Shown here: positions 1 through 7,843 of the stretch, one piece after another | Layout: each line of letters opens with the position of its first letter | How positions within the stretch are numbered: position 1 is the stretch's first letter | NCBI GenBank assembly: GCA_028820635.1 | Contig: JAPPIG010000038.1 | Coordinates: 54,202 to 118,201 of the forward strand | DNA: 64,000 nt | Direction of reading: 5' to 3' | Source of the DNA: Candidatus Poribacteria bacterium | Lineage (GTDB): Bacteria > Poribacteria > WGA-4E > WGA-3G | Made by a program: the position numbers and the translations under genes | Notes under the pieces: generated by a model | What the model was told of the DNA's origin: nothing | The model's database searches: none | Seen by the model: only the letters and a program-made list of their open reading frames with translations

Positions 1-445
1 AACCGATACCAACTTCATCAATACACTGCCCAATATGTTCTGGTGGAATCTCAATATTTATACCTAACGCCATCAATACATTTGCACTTCCGCTTTGCCG
101 AGTTACGCCTCTGTTGCCGTGCTTAGCCACAGGAACGTCTGCCCCTGCGACAACAAATGCTGAGGTTGTTGAGATGTTGAAAGAATGCAATCCAGTTCCA
201 CCCGTACTGCAGGTATCAACGACTAACGACTGCTTTGTTGGTACCTGTGTTGATTTATCACGCATCACGCGAACACCACCGATAATTTCATCTATCGTTT
301 CTCCTTTAAGGCGCAATGCGGTCAGGAAACAAGCAATTTGTGCATCTGTCGTTTCCCCTTCCATAATCTCGTTCATGGTTTCAACCATCTCTGCTTCGGT
401 TAAAGGATTCCCTTCAATCACCTTCTGAATAGCCTCACGAATCAC
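1..445 (-). CDS. trpD: Anthranilate phosphoribosyltransferase, N-terminal part (runs off window)
   Basis: Transfers phosphoribose from PRPP to anthranilate in cytoplasmic tryptophan synthesis. About 148 N-terminal codons are present; the rest lies left of the window. The fold's N-terminal helical region is followed by the PRPP-binding glycine loop (DTCSTGGTG, where DxxGTGGDG is usual), the NISTTSAFV stretch and the diagnostic KHGNRG motif, which separates TrpD from thymidine phosphorylases. I chose the GTG at 445 because GGGAGGAA lies just upstream and the sequence reads straight into the conserved N-terminus. A near-consensus promoter precedes it. The STGGTG variant of the loop is the only oddity. 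Confidence 0.85.
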   Translation of the reverse strand, partial: MIREAIQKVIEGNPLTEAEMVETMNEIMEGETTDAQIACFLTALRLKGETIDEIIGGVRVMRDKSTQVPTKQSLVVDTCSTGGTGLHSFNISTTSAFVVAGADVPVAKHGNRGVTRQSGSANVLMALGINIEIPPEHIGQCIDEVGIG

Positions 446-486
446 GCTATGTTCCTCCCGACTATACTTTTTGATGTTACTCTACA

Positions 487-515
487 ATTATAGCGGATAT
501 CCGCATATTTTTCAA
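487..515 (-). promoter_or_regulatory. Sigma-70 type promoter of trpD with a palindrome in its spacer
   Basis: On the minus strand TTGAAA (510-515) and TATAAT (487-492) are separated by exactly 17 bases. The spacer contains the perfect 12-base palindrome GCGGATATCCGC (493-504), positioned where a repressor could block RNA polymerase. The start codon of trpD is about 40 bases downstream. The promoter call rests on sequence match only; the operator role of the palindrome is inference. Confidence 0.55.
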
Positions 516-665
516 GAATAGATATGGAGGATGTTCAGGAGACATTAACTGGCAAAGAATATAGAAATATGATATACTTCAGCATATCAAAACAATGCGT
601 TGGAATCTCTGTGATTCGAGTATCAACGCAATCACAAAGTTAATAAATGTAAAAGGAATCTACCT

Positions 666-2690
666 ATGGCAATAAGAAAAATTTTTTGTAAATCGTTATT
701 GATTAAGTTAACCCTAATATTTGTAATAGGCATGTTTTTCTATAATACTTATGTCCATGCAGAAAATGAGGAAGACTGGATGCCCGATCCTGCGCTCCGA
801 GAGGCTGTTCGAGAAAAACTTAGAATTCCGGCAGACCGTCCCTTGACACAGGCATACGTTCAAGAACACTTAACGAATCTTGAGGCGATAGATAAGGGGA
901 TTGTCGATCTTACAGGCTTAGAGCATGCGACTGATTTGCAGTTCCTTGTTCTGCCACGGAACAAGATTCACGATCTCTCTCCTTTGTCTGGTATAACGGG
1001 ACTTGTTTATTTGAATTTAAGTGGCAATCAGATTTCGGATTTATCACCGCTTGCGGGGTTGGTTAACCTTGACTTGCTGGGATTAAGCAACAATCAAATT
1101 AGAGATGTTTCGCCTCTTGCAGGGTTAGTTAACCTAAAAAAACTTACACTTATCAACAATCCGATTGCAGATTTGTCGCCGCTTCTGGAGTTAGAAAACC
1201 TTGAAGATTTCATAATATGGGATCGTAGGGACCGGGATATTTCTCGGACAATTCCGATCTCAAAATTGATTCAATTCGGATACGGTGAAACGTGTGACTT
1301 AGGGCGTATCCGTTCTATTTCTGAGCGGGTTGAGAATCGTGAATATCCTTCGCTTTTCGCGCCATTCGGGGGAGGGAGAATCCTCAACGTACCAGAGATC
1401 CCATGGCGGGAAGCCGAGGCACATTATGACCTGATCTGGAGTAGCGGGATGTTTGACCTGAAGTGGCTTCCAACTCCTGAAGATGTCGTAAAAACCTATC
1501 TGCATGTTGAATCCGCAAAGGAAGATCGGGATGACCTACTCTCTCGGAACCTAAACTTGCTTTTGCTTGTTCCGCTGAAGTGGGGTAGTGCGGAGTATTG
1601 GCAGTATCCAGAAGATTGGCCCTATTGGTTAAGAGATGAATCAGGAAACAAAATTGGGGCAGATGCTGAGGGAGAAGCTTTTTTCTTTGACTTCACATTA
1701 CCTGAAGTCCAAGACATAGTTGTTCAGCGAGCGGTGGCATTTGCCAAATGCGGACTCTTTGATGGAATTTTTATCGATACTTGGAGAGAAGATGACTTGC
1801 ACAACAAGTGGAAATTGCAGTACTATGTGCATGATTATCTTGAAGCGTCTATTACAATGCTTCGGCGTATCCGTGAGGCGGTTGATGAAGTCAGCGCGGA
1901 CTTTCTTATTATCGTCAATTCGAATGATGCCAAGGTTCCGCGTTCTGCGCCTTATGTCAATGGAATCTACATGGAAACTATAGGTCCTTATTCCCGTATA
2001 ATACTGACAAAGATTGAAAGCACGTTGTTATGGTCGGAGCAGAACTTGCGTGAACCTCAGATTAATTGCCTGGAGGGTCAGTCTGATAAAAGGGAACCGC
2101 TTGACAGTCCAAGAAACCGACAATGGATGCGGCTTTTCACTACAATGAGCCTGACACATTCAGATGGCTATGTTAACTTCGTAAGGGGACTTATTCCAGG
2201 CCATACGCATCTCTATGAAATTCCGAATGAGGAGTATCAAGGTCACTCAGAACTACATGCCAGCAGTAATAATCGTCATTATCATAAAGGACGCTATTGG
2301 TATCCGTTCTATGATGCCGATCTCGGTCGTCCGGTCGGAGGCGATGAAACGAAAGGGCAGCTTTACCAAAACCAAGAAGGCGTATTTATACGTGAGTTCA
2401 CCAATGGCTGGGCGGTGTATAATCGCTCTGGGAAGGAGCAGCAGATTGAGTTCCCGGAAGTGGTGTCCGGCGTTGAGAACGGTATCACCAGTTTCAAGCA
2501 CACCGTCCCCGATTTAGATGGCGAGATATATCTGAAAACTGAAGTAAATGCAGATGTTAACGGTGATGGTGTCGTGAATATCCAAGACTTAGTGATAGTT
2601 GCCAATGCGTTTGGTAAAGCGGAACCCGATCTAAACGGTGATGGTGTCGTGAATATTCAGGATTTGGTGATTGTCGCAAATGCGTTTTGA
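666..2690 (+). CDS. Secreted LRR protein with glycoside-hydrolase-like domain and C-terminal dockerin repeats
   Basis: Predicted exported protein of 674 residues. An N-terminal hydrophobic signal segment (about residues 10-31) is followed by a short N-cap (DPALREAVREKL) and four or so internalin-type leucine-rich repeats (about 75-170). Residues about 190-560 resemble the putative TIM-barrel glycosidase group, with the motif LFDGIFIDTW typical of the strand carrying an acidic residue. The last 50 residues carry two copies of DxNGDGVVNIQDLVIVANAF, i.e. a type I dockerin-like calcium-binding pair. The two dockerin copies are also almost identical as DNA. Substrate unknown; carbohydrate binding or cleavage is inference. 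An ATG after a purine-rich AAAAGGAATC leader was taken as the start. Confidence 0.75.
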   Translation: MAIRKIFCKSLLIKLTLIFVIGMFFYNTYVHAENEEDWMPDPALREAVREKLRIPADRPLTQAYVQEHLTNLEAIDKGIVDLTGLEHATDLQFLVLPRNKIHDLSPLSGITGLVYLNLSGNQISDLSPLAGLVNLDLLGLSNNQIRDVSPLAGLVNLKKLTLINNPIADLSPLLELENLEDFIIWDRRDRDISRTIPISKLIQFGYGETCDLGRIRSISERVENREYPSLFAPFGGGRILNVPEIPWREAEAHYDLIWSSGMFDLKWLPTPEDVVKTYLHVESAKEDRDDLLSRNLNLLLLVPLKWGSAEYWQYPEDWPYWLRDESGNKIGADAEGEAFFFDFTLPEVQDIVVQRAVAFAKCGLFDGIFIDTWREDDLHNKWKLQYYVHDYLEASITMLRRIREAVDEVSADFLIIVNSNDAKVPRSAPYVNGIYMETIGPYSRIILTKIESTLLWSEQNLREPQINCLEGQSDKREPLDSPRNRQWMRLFTTMSLTHSDGYVNFVRGLIPGHTHLYEIPNEEYQGHSELHASSNNRHYHKGRYWYPFYDADLGRPVGGDETKGQLYQNQEGVFIREFTNGWAVYNRSGKEQQIEFPEVVSGVENGITSFKHTVPDLDGEIYLKTEVNADVNGDGVVNIQDLVIVANAFGKAEPDLNGDGVVNIQDLVIVANAF

Positions 2691-2797
2691 TAAGCAGAGG
2701 CATTCAGTTAATCGTGCTTACAAAGTCTTTTCAAGAAAGGGACACTCAATTAAAAACAATTGTGTGTTACTTTACAATTGGTTAAAAGGGATTCACT

Positions 2798-3850
2798 TTG
2801 AATTCTACGTCAAGCAATCTACCTCTCACAACGCCTTTAGATATTCGCCAAGGTCTTACTGATGCTGCAGATGTGGCATTTCCATTACGTTGGGGTATTC
2901 TCGGTGCAGGTAGAATCTCTGCACAGTGGGTGATGTGCTTGCGAGCATGCACTGGCGCAACAGTCACCGCTGTGGCGGCACGTGAAATTGACAGGGCAAA
3001 GGAATTTGCCACACGATTCGGGATTATGTCTGCTTATGGCAACTATACAGAAATGGTTGCAACTGATGATGTGGACATCGTGTACATTGGCACAATTACG
3101 AGACTGCATAAAGAACATACCCTCCTTACGATTGAAGCAGGCAAGCATGTGCTTTGCGAGAAACCGCTTGCAGAGAATATTGCTGATGCACAAGCGATGT
3201 ATATGGCAGCAGAAGAAAAAGATGTTATGCTCCAGGACGGTGTTTGGACGCGGTTCTTTCCAGCAGTAGAGCATGCACGTGCTGCAATTGAGGTAGGCAC
3301 TATTGGCGAGGTTGTGCTTGTGCAGTCTGACTTCTTCGACCCGATTTATGCTATCCAAGCAGTACCTCTTGCTTTTGGCACTGCAGCGGTGCCGACAGCA
3401 GTTACCGCATTAGGTCGTAAAGCCAGCGGTGCAATCATTGAATATGGTGAGGAAAAATGCGCGGTGCTGACGTTTCCACCGAAAAACTGTGAACTCCCAG
3501 AGGTGACCGAACTCATCGGAACAGAAGGACGCATTACACTTGAACGACCCGCACACTGCCCAACCCGCATCTCAATCCGAATTCCACCACCTAATGGTAT
3601 CCCCTCGCAATATAGAGGCAACAACACACCAGCACCAGCGCAGCACTTTGAGTATCCTATACCGATTTCCGCACGTATGGCAACCGCTTCCCCGAATCAG
3701 CACGGTTTCATCTATCAAGCAGAAGCCATCCACCGTTGCATCGCCGCTAGTCTACATCAGTGTCCACAATACAACAAGGAAGAGTCATTGCATTCAATGA
3801 ACATATTGACAGAGATCAACAAGGCGAAGCAGGAAGCGATGCAAAGATAG
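2798..3850 (+). CDS. Gfo/Idh/MocA family NAD(P)-dependent oxidoreductase, apparently missing its GGG-D-G motif
   Basis: Cytoplasmic dehydrogenase-like protein of 350 residues, closest in pattern to dihydrodiol or sugar dehydrogenases. A Rossmann nucleotide site GILGAGRIS (about 33-41) and the family motif CEKPLAEN (about 120) are clear, and the second domain starts at RFFPAVEHA. The usual conserved GGGxLLDxGxY segment expected near residue 182 is absent: the chain passes directly from SDFFDP to IYAIQAVPLAFG, so roughly 20-25 residues seem lost in frame. Start is TTG with AAAGGG seven bases upstream; no ATG precedes the Rossmann motif. Function may be impaired. Confidence 0.75.
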   Translation: MNSTSSNLPLTTPLDIRQGLTDAADVAFPLRWGILGAGRISAQWVMCLRACTGATVTAVAAREIDRAKEFATRFGIMSAYGNYTEMVATDDVDIVYIGTITRLHKEHTLLTIEAGKHVLCEKPLAENIADAQAMYMAAEEKDVMLQDGVWTRFFPAVEHARAAIEVGTIGEVVLVQSDFFDPIYAIQAVPLAFGTAAVPTAVTALGRKASGAIIEYGEEKCAVLTFPPKNCELPEVTELIGTEGRITLERPAHCPTRISIRIPPPNGIPSQYRGNNTPAPAQHFEYPIPISARMATASPNQHGFIYQAEAIHRCIAASLHQCPQYNKEESLHSMNILTEINKAKQEAMQR

Positions 3851-3875
3851 CCGGAATTGGTATTAACTATTTTTT

Positions 3876-4736
3876 TTAATCATCAGATTCGATTTTGTAT
3901 TTCGTTAATTCAAAGGTTTTAATCGTGGGTGAAGAGTTCAACTGTGGTATAGTATTCAAAAACATCCCCTCATCTTCTTGATGAAATTTTACAATTCCCA
4001 CGTTCGGTGCTAACCATAATGTTGTAACAGATTCGCCAGGCGGGTCCGTTTCAGAGGGAGGTGTCAGTAGAAGGACTGATTCTGTACGATATTCAATTTT
4101 CAAACATTCCTCAAAAGTGCCAGCAGGTGTCTCAACGGTTTCCGTGCCTAAAACATTTCCGCTTTCAGAGATAGTGAAATGACCTGTGCCGAGATCTCCA
4201 CCTCCAGGTTCCGATAACGTTAATGTTGCATTTATCTCCATTGCATCCCACTCTTCGTTAAAGGTAACAGGTATCGGCAGCAGGTGGAAATGGTCTTGTG
4301 CTTCCACTTTCACATCGTAGTTGAGATCAAAAGAGGATGTATCCGCTCCGGGAGGCACTGTTTTTTTCATCTTTTCAATCGTAGTTTCTATTTCTTTGGT
4401 AAGACGTGCCTTGATTGTTTCCTTCACCTCATCACCGACAGAAAATGTGATCTTTTCTTCACCAATTTGATAAAGGAAAGGCTGAATGTGATAAGCGTAA
4501 CCTGCCCAATCCTCCACAGTCGGTTCATAACTGAAGGCATGATATGTCTTCTCTGCAACCTCTTCGTCTTCAACAGCACGACGTGTTAATTCGTTTCCGT
4601 CTTGGTCTTTGTAGACCCAATAACTACCGAGTGTATTTGGAAAATATTGGACAATTTCCGATTCATCGCCTAATAGCCCTGCCGTAAAACCGAAAATAAG
4701 TAAAAGTGTAATCACATTACGAAATCTTTTTAACAT
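3876..4736 (-). CDS. Secreted protein of unknown function
   Basis: A 286-residue protein beginning MLKRFRNVITLLLIFGF, a typical Sec signal peptide, with GGAGGAA six bases before the chosen ATG; an in-frame ATG further upstream lacks a ribosome site. The mature part starts YFPNTLGSYWVYKDQDGNE and later contains the motif ETPAGTFEECLKIEY, followed by WLAPNVGIVKF. These patterns recur in secreted proteins of unknown role in Poribacteria and other environmental bacteria and suggest a beta-rich lipocalin- or LolA-like fold, but I do not recognise a named family. It converges with the oxidoreductase at 2798-3850, 25 bases away. Confidence 0.6.
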   Translation of the reverse strand: MLKRFRNVITLLLIFGFTAGLLGDESEIVQYFPNTLGSYWVYKDQDGNELTRRAVEDEEVAEKTYHAFSYEPTVEDWAGYAYHIQPFLYQIGEEKITFSVGDEVKETIKARLTKEIETTIEKMKKTVPPGADTSSFDLNYDVKVEAQDHFHLLPIPVTFNEEWDAMEINATLTLSEPGGGDLGTGHFTISESGNVLGTETVETPAGTFEECLKIEYRTESVLLLTPPSETDPPGESVTTLWLAPNVGIVKFHQEDEGMFLNTIPQLNSSPTIKTFELTKYKIESDD

Positions 4737-4870
4737 GGGAAGTTCCTCCAATTTCTTCTTATTGATTGAACTGTGCATAAAAATATTCACAGTGTTCTTT
4801 TCATGCTGGTTTGATAAGATAGAGTCTTCTCAACTAAAAAAGATAGTAAATTCGATAGGAACAAGAATCC

Positions 4871-4899
4871 TTGACATTACTACGGTTTTGGAGTATACT
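4871..4899 (+). promoter_or_regulatory. Sigma-70 type promoter for the MazF toxin-antitoxin operon
   Basis: TTGACA (4871-4876) and TATACT (4894-4899) are separated by 17 bases and lie about 90 bases before the antitoxin start at 4990. The neighbouring gene at 3876-4736 diverges, so the promoter most likely serves the toxin-antitoxin pair. Confidence 0.55.
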
Positions 4900-4989
4900 C
4901 AATTTATCCATTTGACAAGCAAGTAATTTTTTAGTCGTTATCTTTTGACAACTTACATAGACCGTGCAAACACAAGAAATGAGGTAGCC

Positions 4990-5220
4990 ATGTTAAAAAC
5001 TGTTGAAGCCATAATTGATGAACAGGGCAATGTGAAATTACTTGAACCCATTCAATTGTCCAAACCGGAACGGGCGTTTGTGATAATTTTTAGCGAGGAA
5101 CCTGATGTATCTGAAACAGCTCTGTTAAGCGAGGATGCTCTTGCCGAACATTGGCTTCGCCCAGAAGAGGATGCTGCATGGGAACACTTACAACACTTAC
5201 ACCCGGGGAAATCGTCTTAG
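4990..5220 (+). CDS. Antitoxin-like protein paired with a MazF/PemK toxin
   Basis: A 76-residue acidic protein starting MLKTVEAIIDEQGNVKL, an AbrB/DUF2281-like beta-strand beginning found in many antitoxins (ID..GNV.LLEP). The C-terminal tail EDALAEHWLRPEEDAAWEHL is the kind of flexible segment that wraps a MazF dimer. GAGG precedes the ATG at 4990; in-frame codons further upstream lack a ribosome site. The 3' end overlaps the toxin gene by 43 bases in another frame, so translation of the two is probably coupled. The antitoxin is expected to bind the toxin and its own promoter (family knowledge). Confidence 0.7.
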   Translation: MLKTVEAIIDEQGNVKLLEPIQLSKPERAFVIIFSEEPDVSETALLSEDALAEHWLRPEEDAAWEHLQHLHPGKSS

Positions 5221-5531
5221 TGTCCTTCCCGTTTTCAGACTTAACGCAAACGAAATTGAGACCTGCAGTGGTCCTCGCAAATGCTGGCCGCGGAGATTGG
5301 ATTCTCTGCCAAATTACAAGCAATCCGCGCACGGGAATTGATGCTATTGTGTTAACCAACAATAGTTTTGCCACCGGTTCGTTGCATTTGACAAGTTATG
5401 CCCTTCCTACCAAGTTGTTCACAGCTCACCACAATCTCATCGTAGTACAAATTGGTGCCTTAAAACCGAACGTGTTTAGACAAATTATTGAGGCTGTTAT
5501 CAACATATTTGAGGCAAGTTTGACACCATAA
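5178..5531 (+). CDS. MazF/PemK-type endoribonuclease toxin
   Basis: Predicted mRNA interferase of 117 residues. The opening TPGEIVLVSFPFSDLTQTK followed by LRPAVVLAN is the hallmark of the MazF/PemK beta-barrel, containing the conserved RP.VVL strand; GRGDWILCQITSNP and the S..R/T positions continue the fold. The chosen ATG (5178) begins inside the antitoxin gene and lacks a strong separate ribosome site, which fits coupled translation. Acts in the cytoplasm, cutting RNA when the antitoxin is lost. Length is normal for the family, so the pair looks intact. Confidence 0.8.
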   Translation: MGTLTTLTPGEIVLVSFPFSDLTQTKLRPAVVLANAGRGDWILCQITSNPRTGIDAIVLTNNSFATGSLHLTSYALPTKLFTAHHNLIVVQIGALKPNVFRQIIEAVINIFEASLTP

Positions 5532-5613
5532 ACCTGAAACCACTCAAATCCCTAATTCTTCGTTAGGTTTGCGGCAGTAGAGCGCATTCACTTAACGCAC
5601 ACCACGGTATAAT

Positions 5614-6942
5614 ATGAACAAACCAAATATAATTTATATCCATTCTCACGATACGGGGAGATACGTGCAGCCTTATGGGCATGCAATTCCGACCCCGAAT
5701 ATCCAAAAATTAGCCGAAGAGGGAGTCTTATTCCGAAACGCCTTTTGTGCAAACCCAACCTGTTCACCATCGCGTGCAGCCTTGCTTACCGGACAGTGGG
5801 CACATAGCTGCGGTATGGGCGGATTGGCAAACCGCGGATGGAGTTTACCTGTACCAGAACACCTCATCCCGCACACGCTGAATGAAGCAGGTTACGTTAC
5901 CGCGTTAGCAGGTTTCCAGCATGTTGTGCGTAACGTGGAGGACACAGGTTATCAGCGAATCTTAGCACAAGAAAACGGTAACGCTGGTGCCGAAGAACGG
6001 GCATGCGCTTTTCTGGACGAAAAACCCGATGCACCATTCTTCTTAGATGTCGGATTTGGAGAAACACATCGTCGAGCAAAAGGGTTTGATCCGCCGCCAG
6101 AGGGTGAAATGAAAACCGATCCCCGCTATGTCCAACCCCCCGCACCGTTCCCCGATAACCCAGTAACCCGACAGGATATGGCAGAATATATTGATGCCGC
6201 ACGCAGACTCGACTGGAAAATGGGAAAAGTCTTTGACTCGCTTGAGAAGAACGGACTTGCTGAAAATACACTCGTGATATGCACAACAGACCACGGACTC
6301 GCTTTTCCTCGTATGAAATGCCACGTTACTGATCACGGAATCGGAGTGATGTTGATTGTCCGAGGACCAGGTGGGTTTGAAGGTGGAAAAGTCATTGATG
6401 GATTAGTCAGCCAAATTGATCTGTTTCCAACTATCTGCGAATTGGCAGAGATTGAACCGCCTGAATGGTTACAAGGACATTCTGTCCTTCCTCTTGTTCG
6501 CGGTGAGACTGATGATATCCGTGATGCAGTTTTTGCCGAAGTCAATTATCACTGCTGTTATGAACCACAGCGCGCCATCCGAACAAAGCGATGGAAATAT
6601 ATCCGGCGGTATGATAACGCGAAACAGTGGGCGTTGCCGAACTGTGATGACAGTATCAGTAAATCTTATATGCTGGAGAATGATTGGGTAAATCAACCTG
6701 TCGCATCGGAGCGGTTATACGATATAGTCTTTGATTCGTCGGAGGCACATAACCTCGCAGGAAATCCAGATTATGCGGATGTTTTGACAGAGATGCGTGA
6801 ACGTTTGGATCAGTGGAGAACGGATACAGACGATCCTGTGAACGAAAACCAGATTATGACACCACCAGAAACGGCTGTGTTGAACGATCCTTCCGATGTA
6901 TCACCAGGAGATAAACGTTATCCTGCAGCAGAAATACTCTGA
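5614..6942 (+). CDS. Sulfatase (arylsulfatase family, Cys-type)
   Basis: Hydrolase of 442 residues cleaving sulfate esters or sulfamates. The formylglycine signature C-S-P-S-R (Cys50, within NPTCSPSRAALLTGQ) shows it needs conversion of Cys by a maturase such as FGE or anSME, neither of which is in the window. Metal-site residues appear in HSHDTGRY (N-terminus) and CTTDHGLAFP (about 225). No signal peptide is visible, so it would be cytoplasmic unless exported by other means. Pattern resembles the heparan N-sulfatase-like group. Substrate not determinable from sequence. Its last 25 bases overlap the convergent HigA-like gene. Confidence 0.85.
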   Translation: MNKPNIIYIHSHDTGRYVQPYGHAIPTPNIQKLAEEGVLFRNAFCANPTCSPSRAALLTGQWAHSCGMGGLANRGWSLPVPEHLIPHTLNEAGYVTALAGFQHVVRNVEDTGYQRILAQENGNAGAEERACAFLDEKPDAPFFLDVGFGETHRRAKGFDPPPEGEMKTDPRYVQPPAPFPDNPVTRQDMAEYIDAARRLDWKMGKVFDSLEKNGLAENTLVICTTDHGLAFPRMKCHVTDHGIGVMLIVRGPGGFEGGKVIDGLVSQIDLFPTICELAEIEPPEWLQGHSVLPLVRGETDDIRDAVFAEVNYHCCYEPQRAIRTKRWKYIRRYDNAKQWALPNCDDSISKSYMLENDWVNQPVASERLYDIVFDSSEAHNLAGNPDYADVLTEMRERLDQWRTDTDDPVNENQIMTPPETAVLNDPSDVSPGDKRYPAAEIL

Positions 6943-7283
6943 TCTTCAGATGCAGGCTCAATATCAGGTTTTTTAGTTTCTAATGGCACAATTGAAAGTC
7001 GACATCCAAGTGCATTGAGGATAATTCCGAGCGTGTCAACATGCGGTGCCTTGTCACTTGAAAGAATTTTTTGCAAGGCATCTGGAGACATGTGGGTTCG
7101 CTTTGCCAACTCTGAAACACCGCCTTGTGCTTCTATAACAACTTCAAGGGCACTTAGCACGGTAGCAAAGTTTTTATAGATTTGGAACTCCTCCATCACA
7201 CCATCAAGAAAATGGACTGTTTCTTCACGGTTCATGGAAAGTCGCTCAGCCAGATATTTACGCCAAGCAGATTCTTTTTTCAT
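6918..7283 (-). CDS. HigA-like XRE antitoxin
   Basis: A 121-residue DNA-binding antitoxin. The helix-turn-helix spans about residues 70-110 (GGVSELAKRTHMSPDALQKILS) and is followed by HVDTLGIILNALGCRLSIVPLE, the pattern of HigA/phage-repressor antitoxins that bind both toxin and promoter. AAGGAGA precedes ATG at 7283, and the stop codon of the upstream toxin gene overlaps this ATG (ATGA), as usual for HigBA. The partner toxin reading frame is broken, so this antitoxin may now act alone. It converges on, and overlaps by 25 bases, the sulfatase gene. Confidence 0.8.
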   Translation of the reverse strand: MKKESAWRKYLAERLSMNREETVHFLDGVMEEFQIYKNFATVLSALEVVIEAQGGVSELAKRTHMSPDALQKILSSDKAPHVDTLGIILNALGCRLSIVPLETKKPDIEPASEDQSISAAG

Positions 7284-7617
7284 CGTTGCGTCTCCTTGAA
7301 ATTTTTCCAATATGTTTTTGCCCGTTCAATATCGCGTTGCTGAGATGGTTTATCACCACCACATAGTAAAAGAATGATTGTGTTATCCACTTCACCAAAA
7401 TAAATACGATAGCCTTTACCGACATGTATACGTAACTCATATACTCCACCACCCACTGATTTGTAATCACCTAAATTGCCTGATTCAAGTGAAATTAGAC
7501 GTGCTTCTATCCTTCCTTGTGCCTTGCATCTCGTAATGATTCAAACCAATCGGTGAAAGGCACTCTCCCATTCTGTGTTCTATAGAATTCTATTTTTCTC
7601 GGTCGTGTTTCAAGCAT
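7280..7617 (-). pseudogene. HigB/RelE-type toxin, frameshifted
   Basis: Reading from ATG at 7617 gives an N-terminus like RelE/HigB toxins (IEFYRTQNGRVPFTDWFESL) up to position about 7528. The frame then stops early at a TAG, but the neighbouring frame continues perfectly with QGRIEARL, GGGVYELRIHVGKGYRIYFG and a C-terminus ending at the ATGA overlap with higA. One missing base within GATGCAAGGC (7521-7530) explains the switch, so either the toxin is inactivated or the base is a sequencing error. An intact copy would be an mRNA-cleaving toxin of about 112 residues. Confidence 0.75.
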
Positions 7618-7653
7618 TGAGTTATGTTGCGATGAGCTCTATGTTAGTATCTA

Positions 7654-7835
7654 TTACTCGGCATCTGTATCTGAATAAGCAATATCGGTTTCTAACGGCA
7701 CAATTGAAAGTCGACATCCAAGGGCATTGAGGATAGTTCCGAGCATGTCAGCATGCGGTGCCTTATCACTTGAAAGTGTCTTCAGCAAGACATCAGGATT
7801 CGCTTAGCCAGCTCAGGAACCCGCCCTGCGCTAAA
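7654..7835 (-). pseudogene. Remnant of a second HigA-like antitoxin
   Basis: The minus strand encodes LSSDKAPHADMLGTILN and ALGCRLSIVPLET, nearly the same protein and DNA as the C-terminal half of the intact antitoxin at 6918-7283. It ends at its own TAA (7654-7656). Upstream the helix-turn-helix part (PELAKR) is in a different frame and residues are missing, and there is no start codon. It lies directly upstream of the frameshifted toxin, suggesting a tandem duplication of the module followed by decay. Confidence 0.7.
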
Positions 7836-7843
7836 TCTAAACA

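Noticed and set aside
114..428. Open frame on the plus strand at the left edge
   Set aside because: Antisense to clearly conserved trpD sequence.
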